64,000 bases of DNA from Micromonospora sp. WMMD1082 (GTDB lineage: Bacteria; Actinomycetota; Actinomycetes; Mycobacteriales; Micromonosporaceae): NCBI RefSeq assembly GCF_029626175.1, contig NZ_JARUBM010000002.1, forward strand, positions 1,302,001 to 1,366,000. Direction: 5' to 3'. The position numbers and the translations under genes are program-made. How positions within the stretch are numbered: the first letter of the stretch is position 1; each line of letters begins with the position of its first letter. Of this stretch, positions 51,845-61,209 are shown piece by piece. The notes beneath the pieces are model-generated. The model searched no databases, was not told the DNA's origin, and saw only the letters and a list, made by a program, of their open reading frames with translations.

Positions 51845-54601
51845 ATGGCAACGGGGGTCTCGACGGCCGTCGTACGCGTTGTCACCGTTGGTCTCGCAGT
51901 GGCGCCGCTGCTGTTGCTCTACCGGGCGGGATGGCTCACGGTCGACGATGTCTCAGCGGACCAGGTGTGGGCGTGGGTGCACCAGCCACTGACCGCCGGC
52001 TTCTTGATCATGTTGGGGCAGGTTGGCGCGTGGCTGCTGTGGACGCTTCTCGCGGCTGCCGTCGCTGACCACGGCTACCGCTACCTTGCCGCTCGCCTGC
52101 GGTGGCGGCTTGACCTGCGTATGCCTGGCCCGGTGCAGGCAGTCGCGGCGGCGTTGTTGGGTACCACTGCGGTCACCAGTGCCGCTGTTCCGGTCGCCGC
52201 GCACGACCGCACAGCGGCAGACACCGATACCTCACCCAAAGACCCACGATCGGCGTGCGAAGACACCCCTGGTCCCGGCGCGCACAGCCAGCCGGCCGAG
52301 GCCGCGCCCACGGCATCGTCGGAGGCTGCGACGGCGCCTGCCAGTTCGGTTGCTCCGCCGACCCATCACTCAGGCAGTGTCGGAGTGACTGCCCCCACCA
52401 GTGAGGCCCTGGGCATGACTGTCCGTGTAGTTCCCGGAGACACATTGTGGGATCTCTCCGCCGAGCATCTTGGTGACGCGCACCGCTGGCGGGACATCTA
52501 CCAGCTCAACCGGGGACAGCCGCAGACCAACGGCTCCGTGCTCACCGATCCGGATGTGATCCACGTCGGATGGAACCTCGATCTTCCCGCCCACCAGGCC
52601 GCACCGGCGCCCCAGCCGGCGGAACCGACGCGCCGAGCACCTGTCTCCCAGGGGCCGACCTCGGATGCGCCGGACGCCTCCCCGCCTGCGGCTGTGAACC
52701 CGGCGGCGTCGCCGACGTCAACCCGGGAGACGCCCGAGGCACGGCCGTCAGCATCACCGCGTACGGGCGTACCGAGCGCGCCGGGCGACCCGGCTGGTCG
52801 CACCACGCCCGGACGCCACGCCGAGCCGCACCAGGACCAGTCCGACAACGAGGGCGCAGTCGCGCTGCCAGCGCGGGGCTGGATCAGCCTCGGCCTAGCC
52901 GCCGCCGTCGTCTCCGTCGCCGGCCTGCTACGCCTGCAACGACGCCGCCACGCCCGGCTCATACTCTCTGCGCCGACCAGCACCGCACCGCCACCACCCC
53001 CGCCACCGCTACTGGCCACGATCGGCAGCCGCCGCCTCGACACCAACGACCGCGTCACGCACGGCGTCCCGGCACCGGTCGGCGTCGACACCGACGCCGA
53101 CGCCGTCGAGGTGAGCCTGTTCCACCTCCCCGGCCCCGGCATCGCGCTCCACGGTCCCGGGGCGCTACCAGCGGCTCGCGCCATCCTCGCCGCCGTCCTG
53201 ACCACCAACGCGACCGGAACCGCCGTCCTGCGGCCGGTCGTCGTCACCACCATCGGCCTACTCACCCGGCTCCTACCCGAGAACGCCCCGGCGGTGGGGT
53301 TGGACCCCGACGGCACCGCCTACGACGGCGAACGACTCGTCATCCTCGCCGACACCGCCGCCGCCATCACCCACGCCGAAGAGGAAATGATCAGCCGGCG
53401 GCGGCTGCTGGACACCTTCGACGCCGACACGATCACCGGCCTCAACGCCCGCACCGACCACGCCGAGACCCAGCCGCCGTACGTGCTGCTGATCGAGTCC
53501 ACCAGCCGGCACGCCGCCCGCCTCCACGCCATCGCCGCCCACCGGGAGGCCCTGGACCTGCACCCGGTCATCCTCGGCCCGCACGACGACATCCCCGCCG
53601 TCGAGGTCACCGACGACGGCACCACCACCGACACCCGGTATCCGCTGGCGAAGCTGTCCACCCTCGGCGCAGACGACCTCGCCGCGATCCTCACCATGCT
53701 CACCGACACCCTCGCCCGCCCCGAGGCCGGCACCGACGTCGACGACCCGCCCGCCGAGATCCCGCCGGCCGCCGCGGGGGCCGGCGAGACGACCGAGCCG
53801 GTACCGGCCCAGCCCAACGACGCGGCGGCCCTGGTCCGCCTCCGGGTGCTCGGCCCGATCACCGTCACCACCACCACCGCCGGCCCCATCACCACGGGCA
53901 TGCGCAGCGGCTCCTACACCGTCCTCGCCGTGCTCGCCGCCCACCCCGCCGGCCGCACCCTCGACCAACTCACCGCCGACCTACACCCCGACGTCGACCC
54001 GGCAGCCGCTGTCAAACGCATCCGCACCGACATCACCTCCGCCCGACGCGTCCTGCGCGCCGCGACCGGCCACGACGAGCCCATGTTCATCGTCTACGAC
54101 CCCGCCACCGGCAGATACCACCTCGACCCGCAGACCGTCACCGTGGACCTCTGGCAGATGCTCACCGCCATCAACCAAGCCATCAGCAGCGACGACGACG
54201 CGATGGTTCTCGCCGCGCTACACCGAGCAACCGAGCTGTACGCAGGTGACTTCGCCGAAGGCCACGACCACCCCTGGGCCGTCGACTACGCCACCAGCTA
54301 CCGACACCAGATCCTCACCGCCTACACCCGCATCGCCGAGATCCTCGAACCCGACCATCCCGACCACGCCGTCACCGCGTTGGAACACGCCGTCGACCTC
54401 GACCCGGTCAACGAGGAGCTGTACCAGCGCATCATGCGCATCCACGGCCGCCAACAGCGACCCGACGCCGCCCGGCGCACCCTACGCCGACTGGAGAAGC
54501 ACCTGACCGACCTCGGCGACACCGAACCAACACAAGCCACCCGCCGCGTCGCCGCACGCCAACTCCGGCACGCCGCCCCCGTCCCAGGAGAACGGCCATG
54601 A
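51845..54601 (+). CDS. LysM- and BTAD-domain membrane protein
   Basis: A 918-aa protein from ATG 51845 (GGAGGGAG upstream). N-terminal membrane helices (VVRVVTVGLAVAPLLLLYRA; GFLIMLGQVGAWLLWTLLAA; VQAVAAALLGTTAVTSAAVP) lead to a Pro/Ala-rich linker, then LysM: VRVVPGDTLWDLSAEHLGDA, DIYQLNRGQ, DPDVIHVGWNLDLP. Another helix GWISLGLAAAVVSVAGLLRL precedes a cytoplasmic domain, a winged helix (LRVLGPITVTTTTAGPITTG) and a BTAD region (VDLWQMLTAINQAISSDDDA to YQRIMRIHGRQQRPDAARRT). It may couple cell-wall sensing to a cytoplasmic output. Overlaps the next gene (ATGA). Confidence 0.88.
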   Translation: MATGVSTAVVRVVTVGLAVAPLLLLYRAGWLTVDDVSADQVWAWVHQPLTAGFLIMLGQVGAWLLWTLLAAAVADHGYRYLAARLRWRLDLRMPGPVQAVAAALLGTTAVTSAAVPVAAHDRTAADTDTSPKDPRSACEDTPGPGAHSQPAEAAPTASSEAATAPASSVAPPTHHSGSVGVTAPTSEALGMTVRVVPGDTLWDLSAEHLGDAHRWRDIYQLNRGQPQTNGSVLTDPDVIHVGWNLDLPAHQAAPAPQPAEPTRRAPVSQGPTSDAPDASPPAAVNPAASPTSTRETPEARPSASPRTGVPSAPGDPAGRTTPGRHAEPHQDQSDNEGAVALPARGWISLGLAAAVVSVAGLLRLQRRRHARLILSAPTSTAPPPPPPPLLATIGSRRLDTNDRVTHGVPAPVGVDTDADAVEVSLFHLPGPGIALHGPGALPAARAILAAVLTTNATGTAVLRPVVVTTIGLLTRLLPENAPAVGLDPDGTAYDGERLVILADTAAAITHAEEEMISRRRLLDTFDADTITGLNARTDHAETQPPYVLLIESTSRHAARLHAIAAHREALDLHPVILGPHDDIPAVEVTDDGTTTDTRYPLAKLSTLGADDLAAILTMLTDTLARPEAGTDVDDPPAEIPPAAAGAGETTEPVPAQPNDAAALVRLRVLGPITVTTTTAGPITTGMRSGSYTVLAVLAAHPAGRTLDQLTADLHPDVDPAAAVKRIRTDITSARRVLRAATGHDEPMFIVYDPATGRYHLDPQTVTVDLWQMLTAINQAISSDDDAMVLAALHRATELYAGDFAEGHDHPWAVDYATSYRHQILTAYTRIAEILEPDHPDHAVTALEHAVDLDPVNEELYQRIMRIHGRQQRPDAARRTLRRLEKHLTDLGDTEPTQATRRVAARQLRHAAPVPGERP

Positions 54602-55491
54602 CCGACAGCCGGCTCCAGCGGATGCAGTGGGCGGTACGGGCGACCCTCGCCCTCGGCGTAGCCGCCTCCGTCACCGCCAACATCCTGCACGCCCAACCGA
54701 ACCCAATCTCCCAAGCCATCGCAGCATGGCCACCCCTAGCCTTGCTGATCACCGTCGAACTGGTCACCCGGGTACCCGTGCACCGGCGTTCACTCGGCGC
54801 CATCCGGGTCGCCGCCGCCTCGGCTATCGCCGCCATCGCCGCATGGATCAGCTACCACCACATGGTCGGAGTCGTCGCCCGCTACGGCGAAACCGGCACC
54901 GTGCCCTACCTCCTGCCACTGTCGGTGGACGGGCTGATCATCGTCGCCTCGGTCTCCCTGGTGGAACTCGCCGCCCGCCGCCGCGAAGCCGAACACCAAC
55001 CGCACCAGACCCCGGCCGAGGCACCAGCGGAGCCGCCGCCAACCGAACACGCTGCAGCGGCCCCTGTACAGCCCTCGCCCGACACCAGCGAATCCCCACC
55101 GACCGACCGGACACCGCTACCCGAACACCTTCCCATCCATGCCGACACGTCACGCCTCGATGAAGCTCCCGACAGCGCCAACCGCCTGCAAGGCGACCCC
55201 ATACCGGACGTCCGTGAGACGAGTCATGACCTCGACACCGCACTCCACGATCACGACTCGTCCGACGACGCGGGCGATACCGATATGGACCTGGCACCGC
55301 TACTGGTAGCCGCCCGCGCAGCCCGCGACGAGCTGATCCGCGACCGCCAGACCGTCAGCCGAGACGCCCTCGCACGCCGCCTACGCCAGAACGGCCACTC
55401 GATCCGCAACAGCGCCGTGTCGCAGCTCCTCGCCACCCTGCGGCGGGAGGCACGATCGGTCAATGGCTCTCGCCCCACCCCATCGGCGTGA
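54598..55491 (+). CDS. DUF2637 family membrane protein with C-terminal DNA-binding-like tail
   Basis: A 297-aa protein translationally coupled to the LysM-BTAD gene. DUF2637 region: MQWAVRATLALGVAASVTAN, AIAAWPPLALLITVELVTRV, IRVAAASAIAAIAAWISYHH, LPLSVDGLIIVASVSLVELA (four helices). After a Pro-rich linker comes a helical tail VAARAARDELIRDRQTVSRD, ALARRLRQNGHSIRNSAVSQ, LLATLRREARS resembling a helix-turn-helix. Similar Spd-like proteins occur on actinobacterial conjugative elements. It likely acts with the upstream LysM protein. Confidence 0.85.
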   Translation: MTDSRLQRMQWAVRATLALGVAASVTANILHAQPNPISQAIAAWPPLALLITVELVTRVPVHRRSLGAIRVAAASAIAAIAAWISYHHMVGVVARYGETGTVPYLLPLSVDGLIIVASVSLVELAARRREAEHQPHQTPAEAPAEPPPTEHAAAAPVQPSPDTSESPPTDRTPLPEHLPIHADTSRLDEAPDSANRLQGDPIPDVRETSHDLDTALHDHDSSDDAGDTDMDLAPLLVAARAARDELIRDRQTVSRDALARRLRQNGHSIRNSAVSQLLATLRREARSVNGSRPTPSA

Positions 55492-55852
55492 GCGTGCCGG
55501 CACCTCACTACAGGATCAGACCCGAGAGAAGGCCGCTGTCGGCATACAGGTACGAGCGCAGAGGTAGGTAAAGCTGGAAATGCGCCCGCACCAAGCTCAG
55601 CCTATGCACGACGGCTGTCCCCTCAACTTGACAGCGACCCAGATCGGTGACGTTGCGTGAGGGTTTGCTAGGCCCGGCCGATCCCTCGACGTGCGGATCT
55701 GCCGATGTTAGTGCGGAAGTGGCTCGAAGCGGGCTAACCGTTCGGCGGGCATCTCGGGTCGATTCACTTTGGCAAGATGGCGGCATGGAGCCGATCAATC
55801 CAGCAGACAGTGATCCCCGACAGGGTCTCACACGAGTAGCCGGAGGCTGTTG
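55492..55852. other. Intergenic region upstream of the STAND gene
   Basis: About 360 bp. TTGACA occurs at 55628-55633 without an evident -10. A short frame from ATG 55785 (MEPINPADSDPRQGLTRVAG, GC) ends in TGA that overlaps the next ATG (TGATG at 55851), and CGGAGG for the next gene lies inside it. This could be a 22-residue leader peptide coupled to the STAND gene, but it may be chance. Confidence 0.35.
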
Positions 55853-56257
55853 ATGTCGGGTATTGAGTTGATCGTGGCGGCGTTGGCAGCGGGTGCGAGT
55901 GCAGGGGTGACGAATACCGCGACCGCTGCGGTGCAGGACGCCTATGCCGGGTTGAAGAAGGCTCTGAGGGGATGGTTCGGCGATAGCGAGGACGTGTGGC
56001 AGGTGTTGCAGGCAGATGAGACGCAGCCGGATGTATGGCGTGCTGGTCTCGGTGACCAGCTTCTCGCATCGGGCGCCTCCGAGAACGCCGAAATCCTGGG
56101 CGCCGCGCGACGTCTGCTCGCAGCGGCAGACCCACCAGCCGCGAAGGCCTTCAACATCACCGTGGAGACCAATAACGGTGCGGTGGGCGAGTTCCAGGCG
56201 CCGGTGACGTTCCATCAAGGGCCCTCGGTCCCCCCAGCGCCGCCGGCAGCGGGCTGA
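55853..56257 (+). CDS. N-terminal part of a split STAND (NB-ARC/TPR) protein
   Basis: A 134-aa frame from ATG 55853 (CGGAGG 7 bp upstream): SGIELIVAALAAGASAGVTN, TATAAVQDAYAGLKKALRGW, AARRLLAAADPPAAKAFNIT and a beta stretch NNGAVGEFQAPVTFHQGP. Such helical plus glycine-rich beta modules stand at the N-terminus of actinobacterial NTPase-TPR proteins. The same beta pattern recurs just after the stop in the next frame (VTVAANYGAAGNFYGPVQLA). The frame ends at TGA 56255-56257, and the NTPase continues in the -1 frame without its own start, so this is probably the first part of one gene. Confidence 0.65.
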   Translation: MSGIELIVAALAAGASAGVTNTATAAVQDAYAGLKKALRGWFGDSEDVWQVLQADETQPDVWRAGLGDQLLASGASENAEILGAARRLLAAADPPAAKAFNITVETNNGAVGEFQAPVTFHQGPSVPPAPPAAG

Positions 56258-59109
56258 GGTCACCCCCTGCCGGCACACGTTCCGATCTCTTCCCGGTCAC
56301 GGTTGCCGCTAACTATGGCGCGGCTGGAAACTTCTACGGGCCAGTCCAGCTGGCCGGGCCACCGCAGATCGAGTGGCCTCGTCGGGTTGGGGTAGTCCCG
56401 CCGCTAGCGGACTGCCGCCAGCACAGGCCGTCGGATATTGCTCTGGCCGCCGCCGTCGCCGAAGGAGATACGGCGGTTGTTTGCCAGGTACTGGTCGGCC
56501 TGGGCGGTGTTGGCAAGACCCAGCTGGCCGCAAACCTTGCCCACCAGATGTGGCAAGACGGCAATGTCGATTTGCTGGTCTGGGTGACCGCAACCTCCCG
56601 GAGCAATATCATCGCCGCTTATGCGCAGGCCATTGCTGAGGCCACGGGGTTCGGCAACACCGACCCGGAACAGGCTGCGGAACGGTTCATGACCTGGTTG
56701 GCTACCACGAGTCGACGATGGTTGGTGGTCCTGGACGACTTAATCGATCCCGATGATCTGAGGGGCCTATGGCCACCGCATGACCTTCGCGCCGGGCGTA
56801 CGGTGGTGACCACACGCCGCCGCGACGCCGGCCTGATCGCCGGCCGCGAGGTCATTGATGTCGAGCTCTTTACCCCAGAGGAATCGGTCGCCTACCTAAA
56901 CGCGAAACTCGTTGGCCTGCCGAACCTTAACGACGATCCTGACGGGCTGGCGGCAGGCCTCGGTCACCTACCGCTCGCGCTGGCCCAGGCTGTCGCCTAC
57001 ATGATTGATCGGAATCTCACCTGCACCGGCTACCGCCGCCGATACGCCACCCGGCAACTGCCGGATCTCACACCGCTGTCACTGCCCGATCAGCACCGCG
57101 CCATCGTCGCCGCGACCTGGCAACTATCTATCGAACGCGCCGACCGTCTCACCGCCGGCCTCGCCCAAGCCCTCCTGGGGATGGCCGCCCTGCTGGATCC
57201 CAACGGCATCCCTACCGAGCTATTCACCACATCTGCCGCCCTCGGCTACTGCATTACTAGCACCCGCCAGACCGACGACGATGTCCGGGACGCACTAAAC
57301 GTATTGCGGCAGCTTAGCCTCGCCACCCTCGCTGACGACGGCCGGATGCTGCGCGTCCACGCCCTCGTGCAACGAGCGGTCCGCGACAACACGCCACCTG
57401 AGACCACCCCTGCTTCGGCCCAGGCAGCGGCAGACGCCCTATTCGAATCCTGGCCGGAAACCGAACGCGACGCCGCCCGGGAACAAGCACGACGCAGCAA
57501 CACGAACGCGCTATTAAAAAATTCGGGAAATTCACTCTTACGTCCGAATCTACATCCGGTACTAAACGTGGCTGGAATCAGCCTAGGGAGCACCGGTCAG
57601 CTTGCGGCCACCCTCGGTTACTTCGATTCACTGTACAAGAAGGCGAAATCACTGCTGGGAGATCTTCATCCCGATACGCTAACCATGCGCAACAACCGAG
57701 CAACATTCCGTCAAAGGGCTGGAGATCTCGCTGGCGCGATCATTGAATTCGAGGCAATCCTTCGCGAACGTTCACAAGTGCTCGGCGTCGACCATCCAGA
57801 CACTCTGACGACCCGCAACAATTTAGCCACCTGCCGGGGCGAAGCTGGGGACTCGGCAGGTGCCGCAAAAGCCCTCGCTCTGCTCGTCGATGATTTCTCA
57901 CGTCTGCTGGGATCGGACGACCGTCGAACTTTAACAACTCGGAGCAACGCCGCCCACTGGCGTAGCGAGACCGGCGATAATGATGGAGCAGTTGCAGCTT
58001 ACCAAACGATCGTCGACGACTTTGAGCGAATCTTTGGCGCAGACGATCATGATACTCTCGTTGCGCGAAGCAACCTTGCTCGCGCGAGAGGTCGTAGCGG
58101 TGATTCTACTGGTGCCTTGGCATCCTACGAGAAGGTGCTGGCAGCCAGAATTCGGATTCTTGGACCCCAAGATCCAGAGACACTCGCAACCGAGCACCTG
58201 GTTGCTATTTGGCGGGGCAGGGTGGGTGACTGCGAAGACGCGATTCGCGTAGCTGATGGCGTCCGCCAGAAATCTGAAAGACTACTAGGAGACAACCATC
58301 CCGAAGTCTTGAGGATTCGGAACACGCTCGCCAGATTATTAGGAGAGGTGGGTGATCTCGATGCCGCCATTTTAGAGTTCTCTGAATTAGTAAAAGACCG
58401 CACGTCGATATTGGGATCTGCTCATCCCGAGACCTTGACTACTCGGCATAACCTTGCGGACTGCCTGGGGCGTTCTGGAAAGATAGAGGAGGCGATTAAG
58501 CTGACTGCAGTCGCCCTCGAAGACTCTCGACGCGTATCGGGGCCGCATGATCCATTAACCCTGAGGGTGCAGGCGACTTTTGCGCGGCTTCATGGAGAGC
58601 AGGGTGATGCGGCAACCGCGCTCTCCCTGCATTCTGACTTGGTGGAGCGTCATGTGCGAGCCCACGGGGCCGTTCATCAGGAAACCTTTACTGCACGGCA
58701 TAACCGCGCTCACTGGCTAGCTACGGCGGGGGACATCAGGGGCGCTATAGATGCACTGTCGGAGTTGCTGAATAATCAGTCGGATGCATGGGGCGACAAT
58801 CATCCGGGATTGATTACAACGCTTCATTCTTTGGCGCTTTGGCAAGGCAGGGTGGGTGCCTATGATGACGCGGTAAGCAACGCCATGAGATCCCTACGGC
58901 TCGCGATCAAAGAACTTGGAAGAAGTGACTACCTTACGCTGACCGTGAGGGAGAATGTGGCATACTGGCTCGCCGCACGCGGCGACAAGTCACTTGCATT
59001 ACGGATGTACCGGATTCTGCTTGCAGAGCAGGAACGCATTCTTGGGTCGGATCACGCTGACACCCGCACCACGAGGAACCAGATTGCCGACCTCCGATTG
59101 AATATTTAG
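56258..59109 (+). CDS. STAND NTPase with TPR (kinesin-light-chain-like) repeats, no own start codon
   Basis: About 950 residues. Walker A: LVGLGGVGKTQLAANLAHQM at about 56492; Walker B: WLVVLDDLIDPDD at about 56720; sensor-like RTVVTTRRRDAGL and the LGHLPLALAQAVAYM GxP motif are typical of NB-ARC/AP-ATPases. From 57600 to the end about eleven 42-residue TPRs (for example SLLGDLHPDTLTMRNNRATF, VLGVDHPDTLTTRNNLATCR). The first ATG (56548) lies behind the P-loop, and no ATG, GTG or TTG exists between the previous stop in this frame and the P-loop. It must be translated by frameshift from the preceding ORF or be broken. The TPR part is distinctly less GC-rich. STAND proteins often act in phage defence. 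Confidence 0.8.
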
Positions 59110-59285
59110 CGAAAGTCGCTGTTCACTCTCATGCCGCGATCAGCGCGCTGAGGTGTCGCAGATCAGTTGGCGGACGCGTGTCGCACACCGGTCGACGGAG
59201 GACACTGCCAGGCCATCTGTCCGGCTTCGGTTGATGCGTTACGCGGTGGCTTTAGTTGATGGATTACACGAGCCTTGAGATACCG

Positions 59286-61055
59286 CCTGAGTTTGGTCAT
59301 TTCGTTAGTGCCTGAGGTCCGCTCGGCGTGAGGGCGTTGATGATGGCTTGCTGGTCGGGGTCGATTTGGGGTGGGAACGTCTGGGTGGCGTTGTTGATCG
59401 CGAGGGTCGCGGATCGTAGTGGGCGTAGTTGACGGAGGACGTTGCGGATCGCGAGTCCGGTGCGGTTCTGGACTTCGCGGGTGACGGCCAGGGCGGTGAA
59501 GACGATGGTCAGGTGTGCCTCGATGGCGTCTTTGGTGTGGTGGAACATGGGTCGGGCGGCGAGGTCGGTTTTGGACATGCGGAAGGACTGCTCGACGTGC
59601 CACAGGTCGTGGTAGTTGGAGATCACGTTGCTGGGGCTCATCACGTGGTGGCCGATGTTGGTGACGTAGCCCTTGAGCCCGACGAGTTTGCGTGCTCTGG
59701 CCAGTGACGCTTCGTCGAGGGTGCGGGTGTTGCCGTTGATGGTGACGAACCTCGGGGTTCGGGTCGTCTTCTCTCCGGCGATGACGGCTCGTGCCTTTGC
59801 CTCTTGGGCGTTGAGGGTCTTGTTGTCCCGGACAGCGCGGGTGGCTGAGTAGGCCCACACCGCCCGCCACGAGGATGTATGGGTTCGTGGGTTCCACACC
59901 GGTTCGGCTTTGAGGGCGGGGTCGTTGTCGCGGTTGGTGCCGGTGCGGGGGGTGATCGTGTCGATGATCTGCCCGTCGGTGAAGTAGTCCCCGTGCCAGC
60001 GGTAGTGGGACTCCAGGTCGATCGGCGCTTTGGTGGTGCGGGAGCCGACGATGAAGCCGAGGCCGGCCTCGTCGAGTTCGCGTAGGTTGGTCGCCGAGAG
60101 CATGCCGGCGTCGGCGACGATGACCATGCCGGTGATCTGGTGGCGGGCCTGGAACTGGCGGATGACCGGCAGCAACGTCAGCGTCTCGGCCTTGTTGCCG
60201 GCGAAGCAGCCGATCTCCAACGGGAACCCGTGCCGGTCGACGAGCAGCCCGACGACGATCTGCGGGTCTACGCGTCGTTCCTTGGAGTATCCGACCTTGC
60301 GCAGGTCGTCCTCCTTGTCGGCCTCGAAGTACAACGTGGTCACGTCGTACAGGCACAGGCTGACATCGCCGCTGCTCATGGCGTGGGCGAAGCACAACTG
60401 CGCGATCTGGTCGCGGTATGCGCCTGTGTGGGCGCGGGTCAGGGTGCGGCGCATCGTCTTCTCGCTGGCCGGCTTACAACCCAGGTCGGTCAGCACCCGG
60501 CCGGTGTCTCGGATCGAGGTCGGCTCCACGATCCGCGCGATCACCAGGTCCCGGAAGACCCTGTCACCCACCGCGTCGAACCCCAGGGCTGTGAACACCG
60601 AGGCCAGCACGTCGTACAGCACCCGCGACGCCGTCGACACCACCCGCGGCGCGGCGACCGCCGCTGGCCCACGCTCCGGTGAACCGTCGGCGTCCAACAG
60701 CGCCGCGTCACCGGCCGGGCCGACCAACGTCGCCCTCGGCGCGACCGGCTCGATACCGAGCTCGAACTCACCCTGCCCGGGATCGGCGAGAAGCTCGCGG
60801 GCCCGCGACAACAGCAGCCCCAACTCAGCCTCGGTACGCGCCGAGCCCACATGAGCAACGATCCGCCGACGCCCGCCAACGGACTCGGCGATCTGCACCG
60901 CCGTCGCGCCCGAAGCCGTCCGCACCCGCCGAATCCACGCCACGAACCCGAGCGTAAGACACCAATTAGTGCCTCAGAAACATCCCACCAGCACCCAACA
61001 CCCCAGGTCAGAGCGCTACACCCCGTCGCGCCGCGAGGCGGTGACCAAACTCAGG
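59286..61055 (-). mobile_element. IS1634-family insertion sequence
   Basis: A 1770-bp element with inverted repeats CCTGAGTTTGGTCA (59286) and its complement ending at 61055 (14 bp). It is flanked by a 15-bp direct repeat AGCCTTGAGATACCG at 59271-59285 and 61056-61070. Long and variable target duplications are a known feature of IS1634. The perfect duplication indicates a recent insertion. Confidence 0.93.
59297..60943 (-). CDS. IS1634-family transposase
   Basis: A 548-aa transposase of the IS4 superfamily. The N-terminus WIRRVRTASGATAVQIAESV is followed by DLVIARIVEPTSIRDTGRVL, the catalytic CLYDVTTLYFEADKEDDLRK and MVIVADAGMLSATNLRELDE, and the C-terminal DLWHVEQSFRMSKTDLAARP with the YREK-like Glu and HTKDAIEAHLTIVFTALAVT. 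Full length and intact. It is the complete relative of the remnant at 4773-5146. Confidence 0.95.
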   Translation of the reverse strand: MAWIRRVRTASGATAVQIAESVGGRRRIVAHVGSARTEAELGLLLSRARELLADPGQGEFELGIEPVAPRATLVGPAGDAALLDADGSPERGPAAVAAPRVVSTASRVLYDVLASVFTALGFDAVGDRVFRDLVIARIVEPTSIRDTGRVLTDLGCKPASEKTMRRTLTRAHTGAYRDQIAQLCFAHAMSSGDVSLCLYDVTTLYFEADKEDDLRKVGYSKERRVDPQIVVGLLVDRHGFPLEIGCFAGNKAETLTLLPVIRQFQARHQITGMVIVADAGMLSATNLRELDEAGLGFIVGSRTTKAPIDLESHYRWHGDYFTDGQIIDTITPRTGTNRDNDPALKAEPVWNPRTHTSSWRAVWAYSATRAVRDNKTLNAQEAKARAVIAGEKTTRTPRFVTINGNTRTLDEASLARARKLVGLKGYVTNIGHHVMSPSNVISNYHDLWHVEQSFRMSKTDLAARPMFHHTKDAIEAHLTIVFTALAVTREVQNRTGLAIRNVLRQLRPLRSATLAINNATQTFPPQIDPDQQAIINALTPSGPQALTK

Positions 61056-61209
61056 AGCCTTGAGATACCGGATACGGGCCGTGACGCTGACTGTCCACGA
61101 CAACTGGTGCCAGTCATCCGCCATGCCGGCAAGAGCGCGCTCCTACGTATCGAAAATTCTACGATCACGGGGAGTCAGGGTGACACGAAACCGTCGAGGA
61201 AAAAAATGA

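Noticed and set aside
56240..56262. Programmed -1 frameshift site in the STAND gene
   Set aside because: The local sequence CAGCGGGCTGAGG has no canonical X XXY YYZ heptamer, so I report only the split, not a slippery site.
59163..60395. 410-codon minus-strand frame overlapping the IS1634 transposase
   Set aside because: Shadow frame of the transposase; only its last about 40 codons outside the element may belong to a former small gene.
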